DNA from: Candidatus Bathyarchaeota archaeon BA1
GTDB taxonomy: Archaea > Thermoproteota > Bathyarchaeia > Bathyarchaeales > Bathyarchaeaceae
Length of the DNA stretch: 10,868 nt
Direction: 5' to 3'
Assembly (NCBI GenBank): GCA_001399805.1
Contig: LIHJ01000062.1
Coordinates: forward strand, 1 to 10,868
The notes beneath the pieces are model-generated. The model did no database searches. It had not been told where the DNA came from and saw only the letters and a program-made list of their open reading frames with translations. Made by a program: the position numbers and the translations under genes. Of this stretch, positions 1 to 5,447 are shown piece by piece (positions within the stretch are counted from its first letter, which is position 1; each line of letters opens with the position of its first letter).

Positions 1-1
1 C

Positions 2-451
2 GTGGACCTGCCGGAGGATTTTGCCATAAAACTGGACGTGGACGTGAAGGCGGAGAAGGATGAGGGTAACAACCTGATTCTGGTGGGTGGTCCCGGGACC
101 AACCTCATCACCGAGGAGGTCAATGAGTTTTTGCCCATACGGTTCAACATGATGCCCACTGAGCATGGATTCCTTCTTGGAGGCTTGGTCTCCGAAAGAA
201 CTAGGAACGTCTACACCGGCGACACCGTAGGGGTGATTGCCAGGATCGTCAATCCTTGGAACGAAGATAAGAGGATCATCGCTCTCGCTGGTAACAAGGC
301 GGTGGGAACTAAGGCCTGCGTCATAGCCCTCACCAAATTCTGGAAGGAAGTCCTCAAGAACTTCAGCGACGAAGAGAAGTTTGCGACCGTGATTCAAGGA
401 TTTGACCTAGACGGAGACGGTAAGGTAGACTCTATAGAGGTTCTTGAGTGA
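2..451 (+). CDS. C-terminal part of a secreted/S-layer-like protein with EF-hand loop (5' partial)
   Basis: The reading frame is open from the first bases, so this is probably the tail of a longer protein; the GTG at position 2 is not a convincing start. The visible 149 residues hold the pattern LVGGPGTN near residues 27-34, then a beta-rich stretch ending IIALAGNKAVGTKA. This resembles the repeated 'VGGP..N ... LAG' domain of archaeal S-layer and other extracellular proteins. The last 16 residues contain a textbook 12-residue EF-hand loop at 135-146 (D135, D137, D139, G140, V142, D143, E146), as in other archaeal surface proteins that end in a calcium-binding acidic tail. No membrane segment is visible in this part. 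The S-layer role is inference from domain resemblance; calcium binding is predicted from the residues. Confidence 0.65.
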   Translation: MDLPEDFAIKLDVDVKAEKDEGNNLILVGGPGTNLITEEVNEFLPIRFNMMPTEHGFLLGGLVSERTRNVYTGDTVGVIARIVNPWNEDKRIIALAGNKAVGTKACVIALTKFWKEVLKNFSDEEKFATVIQGFDLDGDGKVDSIEVLE

Positions 452-492
452 TTTGGTGTAGCCGAATGAATATGTAAAGGTCTACACACCGA

Positions 493-1200
493 TTACTCAA
501 TGAGTGTTAGAAGGTCTTCTAAGATGTAATTTACGAACTCGTCGGTGGTGCTTTTGCTGAAGAGGGTCACCACACAATTCCTTGTAATCCCGACTACGAT
601 TCCCCGTTTCTGGACTTCAAAGACAACGTACCAGATCTTTCCATGTTCAAGGTAGTCGTGGTAGAGCTGGGTGTCAGCGAGACTGGAACCCGCTAAACAA
701 AGCTTTTCTATGCCCGGAATATCAACGTCGTCAAACCATATAAGCTTCGTCGCCTGGGGGTTCGACTCATGAAGATCCTTAAGGGTCTCATGAGTGATCC
801 TTGCCTCAACAATCGCGTGGGGTTTGATGAAAAGAACCTTACTGAGCTTATTTGCTACGTGGCTTGTTAATAACTTCTTTACTCCACGAGCCACAGATGG
901 CGCTAATACTATTAGGAAGGTCCTCCCCTTGAAACGTTTAATCCAAAAGGGAGATTCCTCAGTAACGAAGGTTTCGACTGGCTTACGTCTGTAATAACGT
1001 GTCCGCACGAAATCCGTGCTGAAAGCTCCCACTATTAAGCCTTCCTTTAGTTTAAGGTCCAAAATTTCCGTTACTAGATTTACGGTTTCTCCCTCCTCCG
1101 TTTGATAAGGCTCCTCTTCACGGAAATCCTTGAGCTTCTGAACTATCAATCCAAGATCAACATCATCTTCTATCTCAAAGATTTTAACAGGCAGAACCAA
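493..1200 (-). CDS. Orphan hypothetical protein, 235 aa
   Basis: I do not recognise this protein. It is soluble, with no signal peptide or membrane helix. It is mixed alpha/beta with several hydrophobic strands (LIVGAFSTDFV, FLIVLAPSVA, IWYVVFEV, GIVVGITRNCVVTLF) and a charged linker. The proposed start is TTG at 1198-1200, with a GGTGAT Shine-Dalgarno-like sequence just upstream and a TATA-like stretch (CTTAAAAG, minus strand) at about 1234-1241, which places transcription start near 1213. It is convergent with the upstream surface-protein gene. The insertion element's right end lies immediately upstream, almost touching the TATA box. A conserved lineage-restricted protein is the most that can be said; the length and continuous frame make a real gene likely. 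Confidence 0.7.
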   Translation of the reverse strand: MVLPVKIFEIEDDVDLGLIVQKLKDFREEEPYQTEEGETVNLVTEILDLKLKEGLIVGAFSTDFVRTRYYRRKPVETFVTEESPFWIKRFKGRTFLIVLAPSVARGVKKLLTSHVANKLSKVLFIKPHAIVEARITHETLKDLHESNPQATKLIWFDDVDIPGIEKLCLAGSSLADTQLYHDYLEHGKIWYVVFEVQKRGIVVGITRNCVVTLFSKSTTDEFVNYILEDLLTLIE

Positions 1201-1246
1201 CTTATCACCCTTATAGAATAGTTTGCATACCAGACTTTTAAGTGAA

Positions 1247-2325
1247 CTACCCCAAGCTTTCGCATGGGGCTTCCATCCTCATCATCGGACTCAGGCTGTC
1301 CGTAGGGGTGGTTCTGGGCTGGTTCACCTCAGCCCCTACACTCGATAGAGGCTCTGCGTGGAGCTTACCGAGTGCTCGTTTCATTATGTTTTTCGCTCCA
1401 TTATAGTCCACACTTAATTTTGCTCCACATGAGTATTTAAACAAGCCGTTATGTCTAAGGCCTTCTCTACCGCATAGGGAGCATTTTTTGCTTGTGTTGG
1501 CTTCGCTAATGGTTAAGACTGGTATTCCGAGCCATTCGGCCTTATATCTAATGTAGCTTGAAAGTTTGGCATATGAGAAGCTATTCAGTTTACGATTGAA
1601 TCTTCGTCCCTTACCATTTCCGTTTTTCCTCATGCTTTTTAGCTTTCCCATGACTGTGACCGAGTTTGTCCGATTTGCCTCCAGAACGATGGTCTTAGAA
1701 ATCTTATGGAGTTCATGATTAATTATCCGCTTCTCATGTTTACCGACTTTCTTAACAGCCCTCCTATTTGGAAGCTTTCTTCTCAGGTGGAAGTAATGTC
1801 CTCGAACGGCTCTAAGCCTCTTTCCATAGAAATGAACCTCCTTAGTTTTGGAGTTCGCGGTCACCGCAATATTGTGAATACCTAAGTCTATGGCTAAAAC
1901 ATCATTACAACCAGTTTTAGGCTCGATTTCCTTCCGAACAACTACGTGCAAGTAAAAGCCTTCGTTACGCTTAAACAACTTAGATTCACAGATTTCCATG
2001 TCCGGCTCTGTTGGGTAGTGAGGCTTAATAGCAACCCAAATTCTCCTCTCGCCCAATACTCAGCAATCTTTGTGGTTTGTCGCTCAATCTTAATCAAGTC
2101 TTTTCTAATTGAAAGCGGATATTCCCTGCTTGGCTTAATTTTCTTATAGAATCTTTTGGCTTGCTGTTTGTTTGCTGAATATAGCTCAGCGTTTTCACCG
2201 TGAAGGAAATGCTGAAGATTTCCACATTCCTCTTCAAGGAGCCTTTGCTTAACTTTCGTTAAATGCACGATTTTGGCTTTAATCGTCTTCCTAGCTTTCA
2301 AGGTCACAGACCTAACCTTTAACAC
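1247..2325 (-). pseudogene. tnpB: TnpB (OrfB) RNA-guided nuclease homologue, frameshifted
   Basis: Two overlapping frames together make one TnpB. The N-terminal part starts at GTG 2325 and runs to about 2045 (to AEYWARG). The C-terminal part continues as IWVAIKPH down to 1247. Adding one base near 2043-2048 would join them as WARGGIWVAIKPH, giving about 360 aa. RuvC I is present (LAIDLG, Asp at residue 57 of the second frame), as is the C-terminal RuvC III Asp in SVDYNGAKN. The position usually holding the RuvC II glutamate reads VMGKL (Gly, codon GGA at 1646-1648). The zinc finger is CSLC ... YSC, lacking the usual first Cys of the second pair (TAC at 1433-1435). The Gly may be a family variant with a displaced Glu rather than damage. 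The frameshift makes an active protein unlikely unless it is recoded or is an assembly error. Confidence 0.8.
1250..1269 (-). repeat. IS right-end hairpin overlapping the tnpB 3' end
   Basis: Arms CCCCAAGC (1250-1257) and GCATGGGG (1262-1269) pair with one mismatch around a 4-nt loop. In IS200/IS605 elements the tnpB 3' end and right end encode the guide-RNA scaffold, so this hairpin is the likely terminal stem. The guide would then be read from the flanking DNA below about 1240. The role is inferred from family knowledge. Confidence 0.5.
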
Positions 2326-2358
2326 CAGAACGGTAATTTAAAGTTTTACGCCATTCAT

Positions 2359-2379
2359 CCCACCCTTAAAAGGCTTGGG
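2359..2379. repeat. Imperfect palindrome, candidate IS left end
   Basis: CCC(A) at 2359-2362 and (T)TGGG at 2376-2379 flank CCTT/AAGG around an A-rich centre. Such subterminal imperfect palindromes are what the IS200/IS605 transposase recognises. The stem is degraded and the assignment is tentative. Confidence 0.3.
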
Positions 2380-2405
2380 TTTTCTGGCTAACTTCCTGAT
2401 AAAAA

Positions 2406-2435
2406 CATTTAAGAAGCCCCCAATTTAAATTTAAT
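2406..2435 (+). promoter_or_regulatory. TATA promoter of the initiator tRNA gene
   Basis: The A/T-only stretch AATTTAAATTTAAT at 2422-2435 sits about 25 bp upstream of the mature tRNA 5' end (2452), the normal archaeal spacing. CATTTAAG at 2406-2413 is a weaker alternative. The insertion element ends just upstream and leaves this promoter intact. Confidence 0.6.
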
Positions 2436-2455
2436 ATGGCGGGGCAAACGTAGCG

Positions 2456-2479
2456 AGAGGAATTGGAAACCTCCTACAA
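2456..2479 (+). other. tRNA intron 1, acceptor stem, between positions 4 and 5 (24 nt)
   Basis: Canonical BHB core. Central 4-bp helix GTAG (2450-2453) with CTAC (2474-2477); 3-nt bulges CGA (2454-2456) and AAG (2478-2480); intron helix GAGG (2457-2460) with CCTC (2470-2473). Cleavage after the second bulge nucleotide gives exactly AGCG|GGG. Two of the central-helix bases (2450-2451) lie in the 5' leader. The outer helix is weak. Confidence 0.9.
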
Positions 2480-2514
2480 GGGTGGGGTAGCCAGGATAAC
2501 CCGTTGGGCTCATA

Positions 2515-2539
2515 AGGGTAACGTAACCCGCCCTCAGAG
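2515..2539 (+). other. tRNA intron 2, anticodon loop, canonical 37/38 (25 nt)
   Basis: Outer helix TTGGG/CCCAA is the anticodon stem. Central helix CTCA (2509-2512) with TCAG (2534-2537) has one C-C mismatch. Bulges are TAA (2513-2515) and AGA (2538-2540). Intron helix is GGGT (2516-2519) with GCCC (2530-2533), including a T-G wobble. Splicing restores the loop CTCATAA. Confidence 0.88.
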
Positions 2540-2549
2540 ACCCAAAGAT

Positions 2550-2568
2550 AGTGGCATGCCACCTTTAA
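2550..2568 (+). other. tRNA intron 3, variable loop, between 47 and 48 (19 nt)
   Basis: Central helix AAAG (2544-2547) with CTTT (2563-2566); bulges ATA (2548-2550) and AAC (2567-2569); intron helix GTGG (2551-2554) with CCAC (2559-2562) closed by CATG. Splicing gives variable loop AGATC with C48 for the Levitt pair. The outer helix is only about 2 bp. The central helix uses anticodon-stem bases 42-43. Confidence 0.9.
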
Positions 2569-2580
2569 CGGTCGTTCAAA

Positions 2581-2610
2581 AGGAGGCTTAAAGCCGTATC
2601 CTCCTGAAAC
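2581..2610 (+). other. tRNA intron 4, T loop, between 59 and 60 (30 nt)
   Basis: Complete hBHBh': outer helix is the T stem GGTCG/CGACC; central helix TTCA (2575-2578) with TGAA (2605-2608); bulges AAA (2579-2581) and ACT (2609-2611); intron helix GGAGG (2582-2586) with CCTCC (2600-2604). Splicing after the second bulge base gives the consensus loop TTCAAAT. Confidence 0.95.
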
Positions 2611-2621
2611 TCGACCCCCCG

Positions 2622-3035
2622 CTACCAACCCTCTCTTCGTAGGTAATAGGTTACGAGGCTTTTCGCAACTAGATGCCCCTCGTCATCTTTTACTTCCACG
2701 TCACTTACGGAGATTCTAAGGCCTTTGTGTATGCTTCGGGCTTCGGCGATGAGCCGACCTGACTCCACAGGTGCCAGAAAGTTTATTTTCATCTCCACCG
2801 TCACTGGGACACCCTTCAAATCGGTTGAAACCACAGTCGCCCAGGCAGCGGCTGAGTCGGCTAGGCTCGCAATGGCTCCACCGTGAACCGCCCCCAAAAA
2901 CTGAAGGTGCTTCTCCTCTATATCCATGGTTAAGCGGGCATAGCCGTCCTCCACCTTCCTGATCCTTATGTTTAAAAGCCTATAATAGGGGCTCGCTTCA
3001 CCTCGTTTAATTAAATCATTTAGCGTGGGCTCCAT
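2622..3035 (-). CDS. PaaI-like hotdog-fold thioesterase
   Basis: A 137-aa single-domain protein of the PaaI/YbgC-like acyl-CoA thioesterase superfamily, predicted to hydrolyse acyl- or aryl-CoA thioesters in the cytoplasm. The signature GAVHGGAIASLADSAAAWA holds the hotdog HGG motif and the acidic residue (D) on the central helix typical of PaaI-type enzymes. It is followed by the strand VTVEMKINFLAPV and a C-terminal strand pair ending VAKSLVTYYLRR. Length is normal for the family. Substrate cannot be told. The start ATG at 3033-3035 lies about 40 nt below a TATA-like element shared with the divergent gene. Its stop codon (2622-2624) lies within the acceptor-stem sequence of the tRNA on the opposite strand. 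Confidence 0.85.
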   Translation of the reverse strand: MEPTLNDLIKRGEASPYYRLLNIRIRKVEDGYARLTMDIEEKHLQFLGAVHGGAIASLADSAAAWATVVSTDLKGVPVTVEMKINFLAPVESGRLIAEARSIHKGLRISVSDVEVKDDEGHLVAKSLVTYYLRREGW

Positions 3036-3071
3036 CGCTCAAGCACCTGAAAGTAACGATAGTTATTCATG

Positions 3072-3082
3072 TTAAATATAAG
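3072..3082. promoter_or_regulatory. Shared divergent TATA region
   Basis: TTAAATATAAG reads as a TATA box on the plus strand (expected transcription start near 3103, gene start 3114). CTTATATTTAA reads as one on the minus strand (expected start near 3053, gene start 3035). It argues against the ATG at 3069 as the plus-strand start, because that codon precedes the box. Confidence 0.5.
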
Positions 3083-3113
3083 AATCTTCATCTCTAACAT
3101 TTTCTTATTAAAA

Positions 3114-4139
3114 ATGGATGTGTCTGAGGCGGTGTTATTGATAGCTGAGAGGGGCGTTTCATATTACGGTGTGATGCAGCTTGATAGGGTTGCAAGAGAT
3201 CTGGATGAAATGATGGAAAAGGGGTGTAACGCGGTTCTGATGGCAATTTCCGAATTTGATTGGTGGTTCTGGAGGAAATCTGTGACAAAAATGACGAAGC
3301 TTACTAGGGATTTTGGCTTAAAGGCTTATGTGGATTTATGGGGTTGGGGCAAAACCTTTGCGGGCGAGCCCCCAAGTCTCATACTTCAACAAAGCCTCTC
3401 TGGGAGGCAGGTGTCAGCTTCAGGTAAAACCTATAACGCCATGTGCATGAATCATGAACCCTTCAGAGAGTACCTTACCAATAATATCGATGAGATGCTT
3501 TCCCAGGTAGAAATTGACGGCTTTTTTTGGGACGAACCTCACTACGCCAACTGGTACAGTGAGGATTGGGCGTGCAGATGTGACGTGTGCAGGGCCACAT
3601 TTAAGAAAAAACACGGATTCGAAATGCCCACTGCGTTGATGAATGAGGTAATCGGGTTTAGAGAAGACATGGCATTAGATTTCCTCACGTTCCTATCCCA
3701 TCATGTAAAGAAGCATGGAAATCACATCAAGATTGTCACATGTGTGCTCCCGACGGAAAGCCCCTTAATAGGCATAACAGAATGGAAAAAGGTTGCTTCA
3801 ATGCCCCATTTGGACGTGTTCGCCACGGACCCCTACTGGTTTCGCATAAAATCTGATGAGGGCTTAAAATTCTTCAAGGAGAAATCTGAGAAGGCCGTGA
3901 AGCTGGCTAGGGATCATAATAAATCAGTTCAGGTATGGGTTCAGGCCTTTAAAGTTCCCAAGGGGAGAGAGCTGGAGATCAGAGAGGCTGTTAACATAGC
4001 GGATAGCCTTAATGTGGACTCCATATTTGCATGGACATACCGTGGCGGGGTAGGCAGCATCCTTGAATCGGATGACTGGGACAAGGTCTGGGGAACGCTA
4101 GGTGAAGCCTATAAACAGGTTTCAGAGCATCAGCCGTGA
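3114..4139 (+). CDS. Putative TIM-barrel glycosidase-like protein with Cys cluster
   Basis: A 341-aa protein from ATG 3114. An upstream in-frame ATG at 3069 would put the promoter inside the gene and is disfavoured. Alternating strands and helices (KGCNAVLMAISEFDWWFW, LKAYVDLWGWG, IDGFFWDEPHY, LDVFATDPYWF, SVQVWVQAF, DSIFAWTYRGG) fit a (beta/alpha)8 barrel like the putative glycoside-hydrolase-like families of archaea and bacteria. Asp140-Glu141-Pro142 at a strand end is a candidate catalytic or sugar-binding site, and many aromatic residues line predicted strand ends. C154, C156 and C159 form a CxCxxC cluster followed by TFKKKHG, a pattern seen after the acidic motif in such proteins and possibly metal-binding. 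No signal peptide is seen from this start, so it is likely cytoplasmic. Substrate is unknown; the enzyme assignment is inference. Confidence 0.6.
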   Translation: MDVSEAVLLIAERGVSYYGVMQLDRVARDLDEMMEKGCNAVLMAISEFDWWFWRKSVTKMTKLTRDFGLKAYVDLWGWGKTFAGEPPSLILQQSLSGRQVSASGKTYNAMCMNHEPFREYLTNNIDEMLSQVEIDGFFWDEPHYANWYSEDWACRCDVCRATFKKKHGFEMPTALMNEVIGFREDMALDFLTFLSHHVKKHGNHIKIVTCVLPTESPLIGITEWKKVASMPHLDVFATDPYWFRIKSDEGLKFFKEKSEKAVKLARDHNKSVQVWVQAFKVPKGRELEIREAVNIADSLNVDSIFAWTYRGGVGSILESDDWDKVWGTLGEAYKQVSEHQP

Positions 4140-4164
4140 AAGTTTGACTGGTTGTTGCGAGTAT

Positions 4165-4176
4165 TTATAAAAAATG
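4165..4176 (-). terminator. T-rich terminator after pgk
   Basis: On the minus strand, CCCATTTTTTATAAATAC follows the pgk stop by about 10 nt. The run of six T is a typical archaeal intrinsic termination signal for the gap-pgk transcript. It lies between convergent genes. Confidence 0.45.
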
Positions 4177-4182
4177 GGAGGG

Positions 4183-5409
4183 CTAGGCTCTAGTCGCTGC
4201 TTTCTCTAGCGCCACTACCCCTGGCAGTCGTTCCCCCATGAGAAACTCTATGAGGGCGCCCCCCGCGGTGCTAACGTAGGACATCTTCCTTGCTAATCCC
4301 AGCTCCTCTACAGCCGCCACGGTGTGTCCCCCGCCAACTAAGGAGAAGGCCTTGGAGGCCGCGATCGCCTCAAAAACTTGTTTGGTTCCCTTGATGAATT
4401 CCTTGTTCTCAAAGACCCCCAATGGACCACTGATGACGATGGATTTAGACTTGTGTATGACATCACCGTATTTTTCGATGGTTTTTGTTCCAATGTCACA
4501 TATCGGATAATTAGTGGGAAGGTCTCCAACCGTTATTTCTTTTCTTTTTCCCTCCACCTCAATGGCCACATCCACGGGGTTCTCAACGTTTTTGGGGTAG
4601 GCGTTCATCAGCTCCCGTATGCCCGGGACCAAGCCCATCAGCTCCTTCTTTTCCAAGAACTCCATGTTCGGCTTTCCAAGGTCAATACCCTTGGCTGCTA
4701 GGAACAGGTGACCCACGATCCCACCGGTTAGTACTTGGTCCGCAATATTGTTCTTCAGCACATATCGGGAGATTTTTAGGGAATCGTCAGCCTTTGCTCC
4801 CCCAAGAATGTAGACGCAGGGCTTTTCCGGAGCCTCCAGCACCTTGCTTAAGGCCTTGAGCTCCCTCTCCATTATCCGACCAGCAACGCTGGGCAAAACC
4901 GCTGTGAAACCTACCATGGAGATGTGGGACCGATGGGCGGCTGCAAAGGCATCGTTAACAAACACGTTGGCTAATGGAGCCAGCTTCTTCACGAACTCGG
5001 ATTTCGCGTGCTCCTCGGGGGTTCCCTTCTTTGTTTCATCTGGAAACGTTCGAACATTCTCCAAAACAAGAATCTCGCCGCTCTTCAATTCTTTAATGGC
5101 TTTTTGCGCTTTTTCTCCAAAAACATCGTCTACGTATTTAACTGGTATACCCAGTATGCTGCCGAGAATTTCGGCATGTTCCTTAAGCGGGGTGAAGTCA
5201 GGGTCTCCTGGTCTTCCTTGATGCGCCAAAATTACGATTTTTGCGCCTTTTTCAGACAACTCTTTAATGGTTGTTTCTGCATGTGACCGAATTCTTGTGT
5301 CATCAAGGATCGTTTTGTTTTCAGGATTCACTGGCGAGTTGAAGTCTACCCTTAACAATGCTGTTTTGTCTTTAAAGTCAAGGTCGTCCAAGGTCAAGAA
5401 GGGTGTCAT
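4183..5409 (-). CDS. pgk: Phosphoglycerate kinase, archaeal type
   Basis: Interconverts 1,3-bisphosphoglycerate + ADP and 3-phosphoglycerate + ATP in glycolysis/gluconeogenesis. The 408-aa length is normal for archaeal PGK. Visible motifs in order: LLRVDFNSPV (substrate binding), AHQGRPG, LENVRTFPDE, NDAFAAAHRSHIS, IMERELKAL, YILGGAKADDSLKI (nucleotide region), SGPLGVFE, and GGGHTVAA near the C terminus (archaeal form of the bacterial GGGDT). The ATG start at 5407-5409 is preceded by GGAGAAGG, a good Shine-Dalgarno sequence. It lies 38 nt downstream of gap on the same strand, so the two consecutive-step enzymes are co-transcribed. The intergenic stretch carries a minus-strand run of seven T (TTTATTTTTTT) that could lower downstream transcription. 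No damage is seen. Confidence 0.97.
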   Translation of the reverse strand: MTPFLTLDDLDFKDKTALLRVDFNSPVNPENKTILDDTRIRSHAETTIKELSEKGAKIVILAHQGRPGDPDFTPLKEHAEILGSILGIPVKYVDDVFGEKAQKAIKELKSGEILVLENVRTFPDETKKGTPEEHAKSEFVKKLAPLANVFVNDAFAAAHRSHISMVGFTAVLPSVAGRIMERELKALSKVLEAPEKPCVYILGGAKADDSLKISRYVLKNNIADQVLTGGIVGHLFLAAKGIDLGKPNMEFLEKKELMGLVPGIRELMNAYPKNVENPVDVAIEVEGKRKEITVGDLPTNYPICDIGTKTIEKYGDVIHKSKSIVISGPLGVFENKEFIKGTKQVFEAIAASKAFSLVGGGHTVAAVEELGLARKMSYVSTAGGALIEFLMGERLPGVVALEKAATRA

Positions 5410-5447
5410 ATTCCTTCTCCAAATGGCGTTAAAAAAATAAACAGGGG

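Larger units (their letters stand above)
1241..2390 (-). mobile_element. Decayed IS200/IS605-family TnpB-only element
   Basis: The region holds a tnpB-like gene on the minus strand and no tnpA. The tnpB stop codon (1247-1249) abuts an imperfect hairpin at 1250-1269 (CCCCAAGC / GCATGGGG, one mismatch, 4-nt loop). On the minus strand this reads into GGGGTAGTTCAC, a typical right-end arrangement of this family. On the other side an imperfect palindrome at 2359-2379 (CCCA...TTGGG around CCTT/AAGG) is a candidate left-end structure. Exact ends are not proven: IS200/IS605 elements make no target duplication, so boundaries are estimates (about 1241 and about 2390). Absence of tnpA means it would depend on a transposase elsewhere. 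Confidence 0.55.
2452..2627 (+). tRNA. Initiator tRNA-Met (CAT), five exons and four predicted introns
   Basis: Exons are 2452-2455, 2480-2514, 2540-2549, 2569-2580 and 2611-2627, giving 78 nt including encoded CCA (2625-2627). After removal of four introns every stem is fully Watson-Crick. Acceptor: AGCG+GGG with CCCCGCT. D stem: GGGT/ACCC. Anticodon stem: TTGGG/CCCAA. T stem: GGTCG/CGACC. The anticodon CAT is at 2511-2513. T8-A14, G15-C48, G18G19 with T55C56, and T54-A58 are all present, and the T loop becomes TTCAAAT. A1-U72 and the three consecutive G-C pairs at 29-31/39-41 mark it as the initiator, not elongator Met or Ile2. Exon 1 is only 4 nt. The 3' end overlaps the thioesterase stop codon on the other strand. 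Splicing is predicted from sequence, not observed, but the coherence of the spliced product makes chance very unlikely. Confidence 0.95.

Noticed and set aside
456..487. GTGTAG / CTACAC inverted repeat as a bidirectional terminator
   Set aside because: Six pairs with a 20-nt loop and no T run; too weak to call, though it does sit between convergent genes.
2438..2482. Alternative reading with GGCGGGG (2438-2444) as the mature acceptor strand and an intron between 7 and 8
   Set aside because: It would give G1-U72 instead of A1-U72, and the splice points have no BHB pairing (GCGG against CAAG), whereas the 4/5 model has a perfect one.
2551..2562. Perfect palindrome GTGGCATGCCAC as a repressor operator
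   Set aside because: It is explained as the stem of tRNA intron 3, with matching central helix and bulges.
2431..2628. A 65-aa open frame on the minus strand covering the tRNA
   Set aside because: It lies almost wholly over the structured tRNA gene, has no family resemblance and no promoter; it is a by-product of a GC-rich RNA gene.
4378..5286. Long open frames on the plus strand antisense to pgk
   Set aside because: They mirror a highly conserved enzyme gene and show no family features or promoter of their own.
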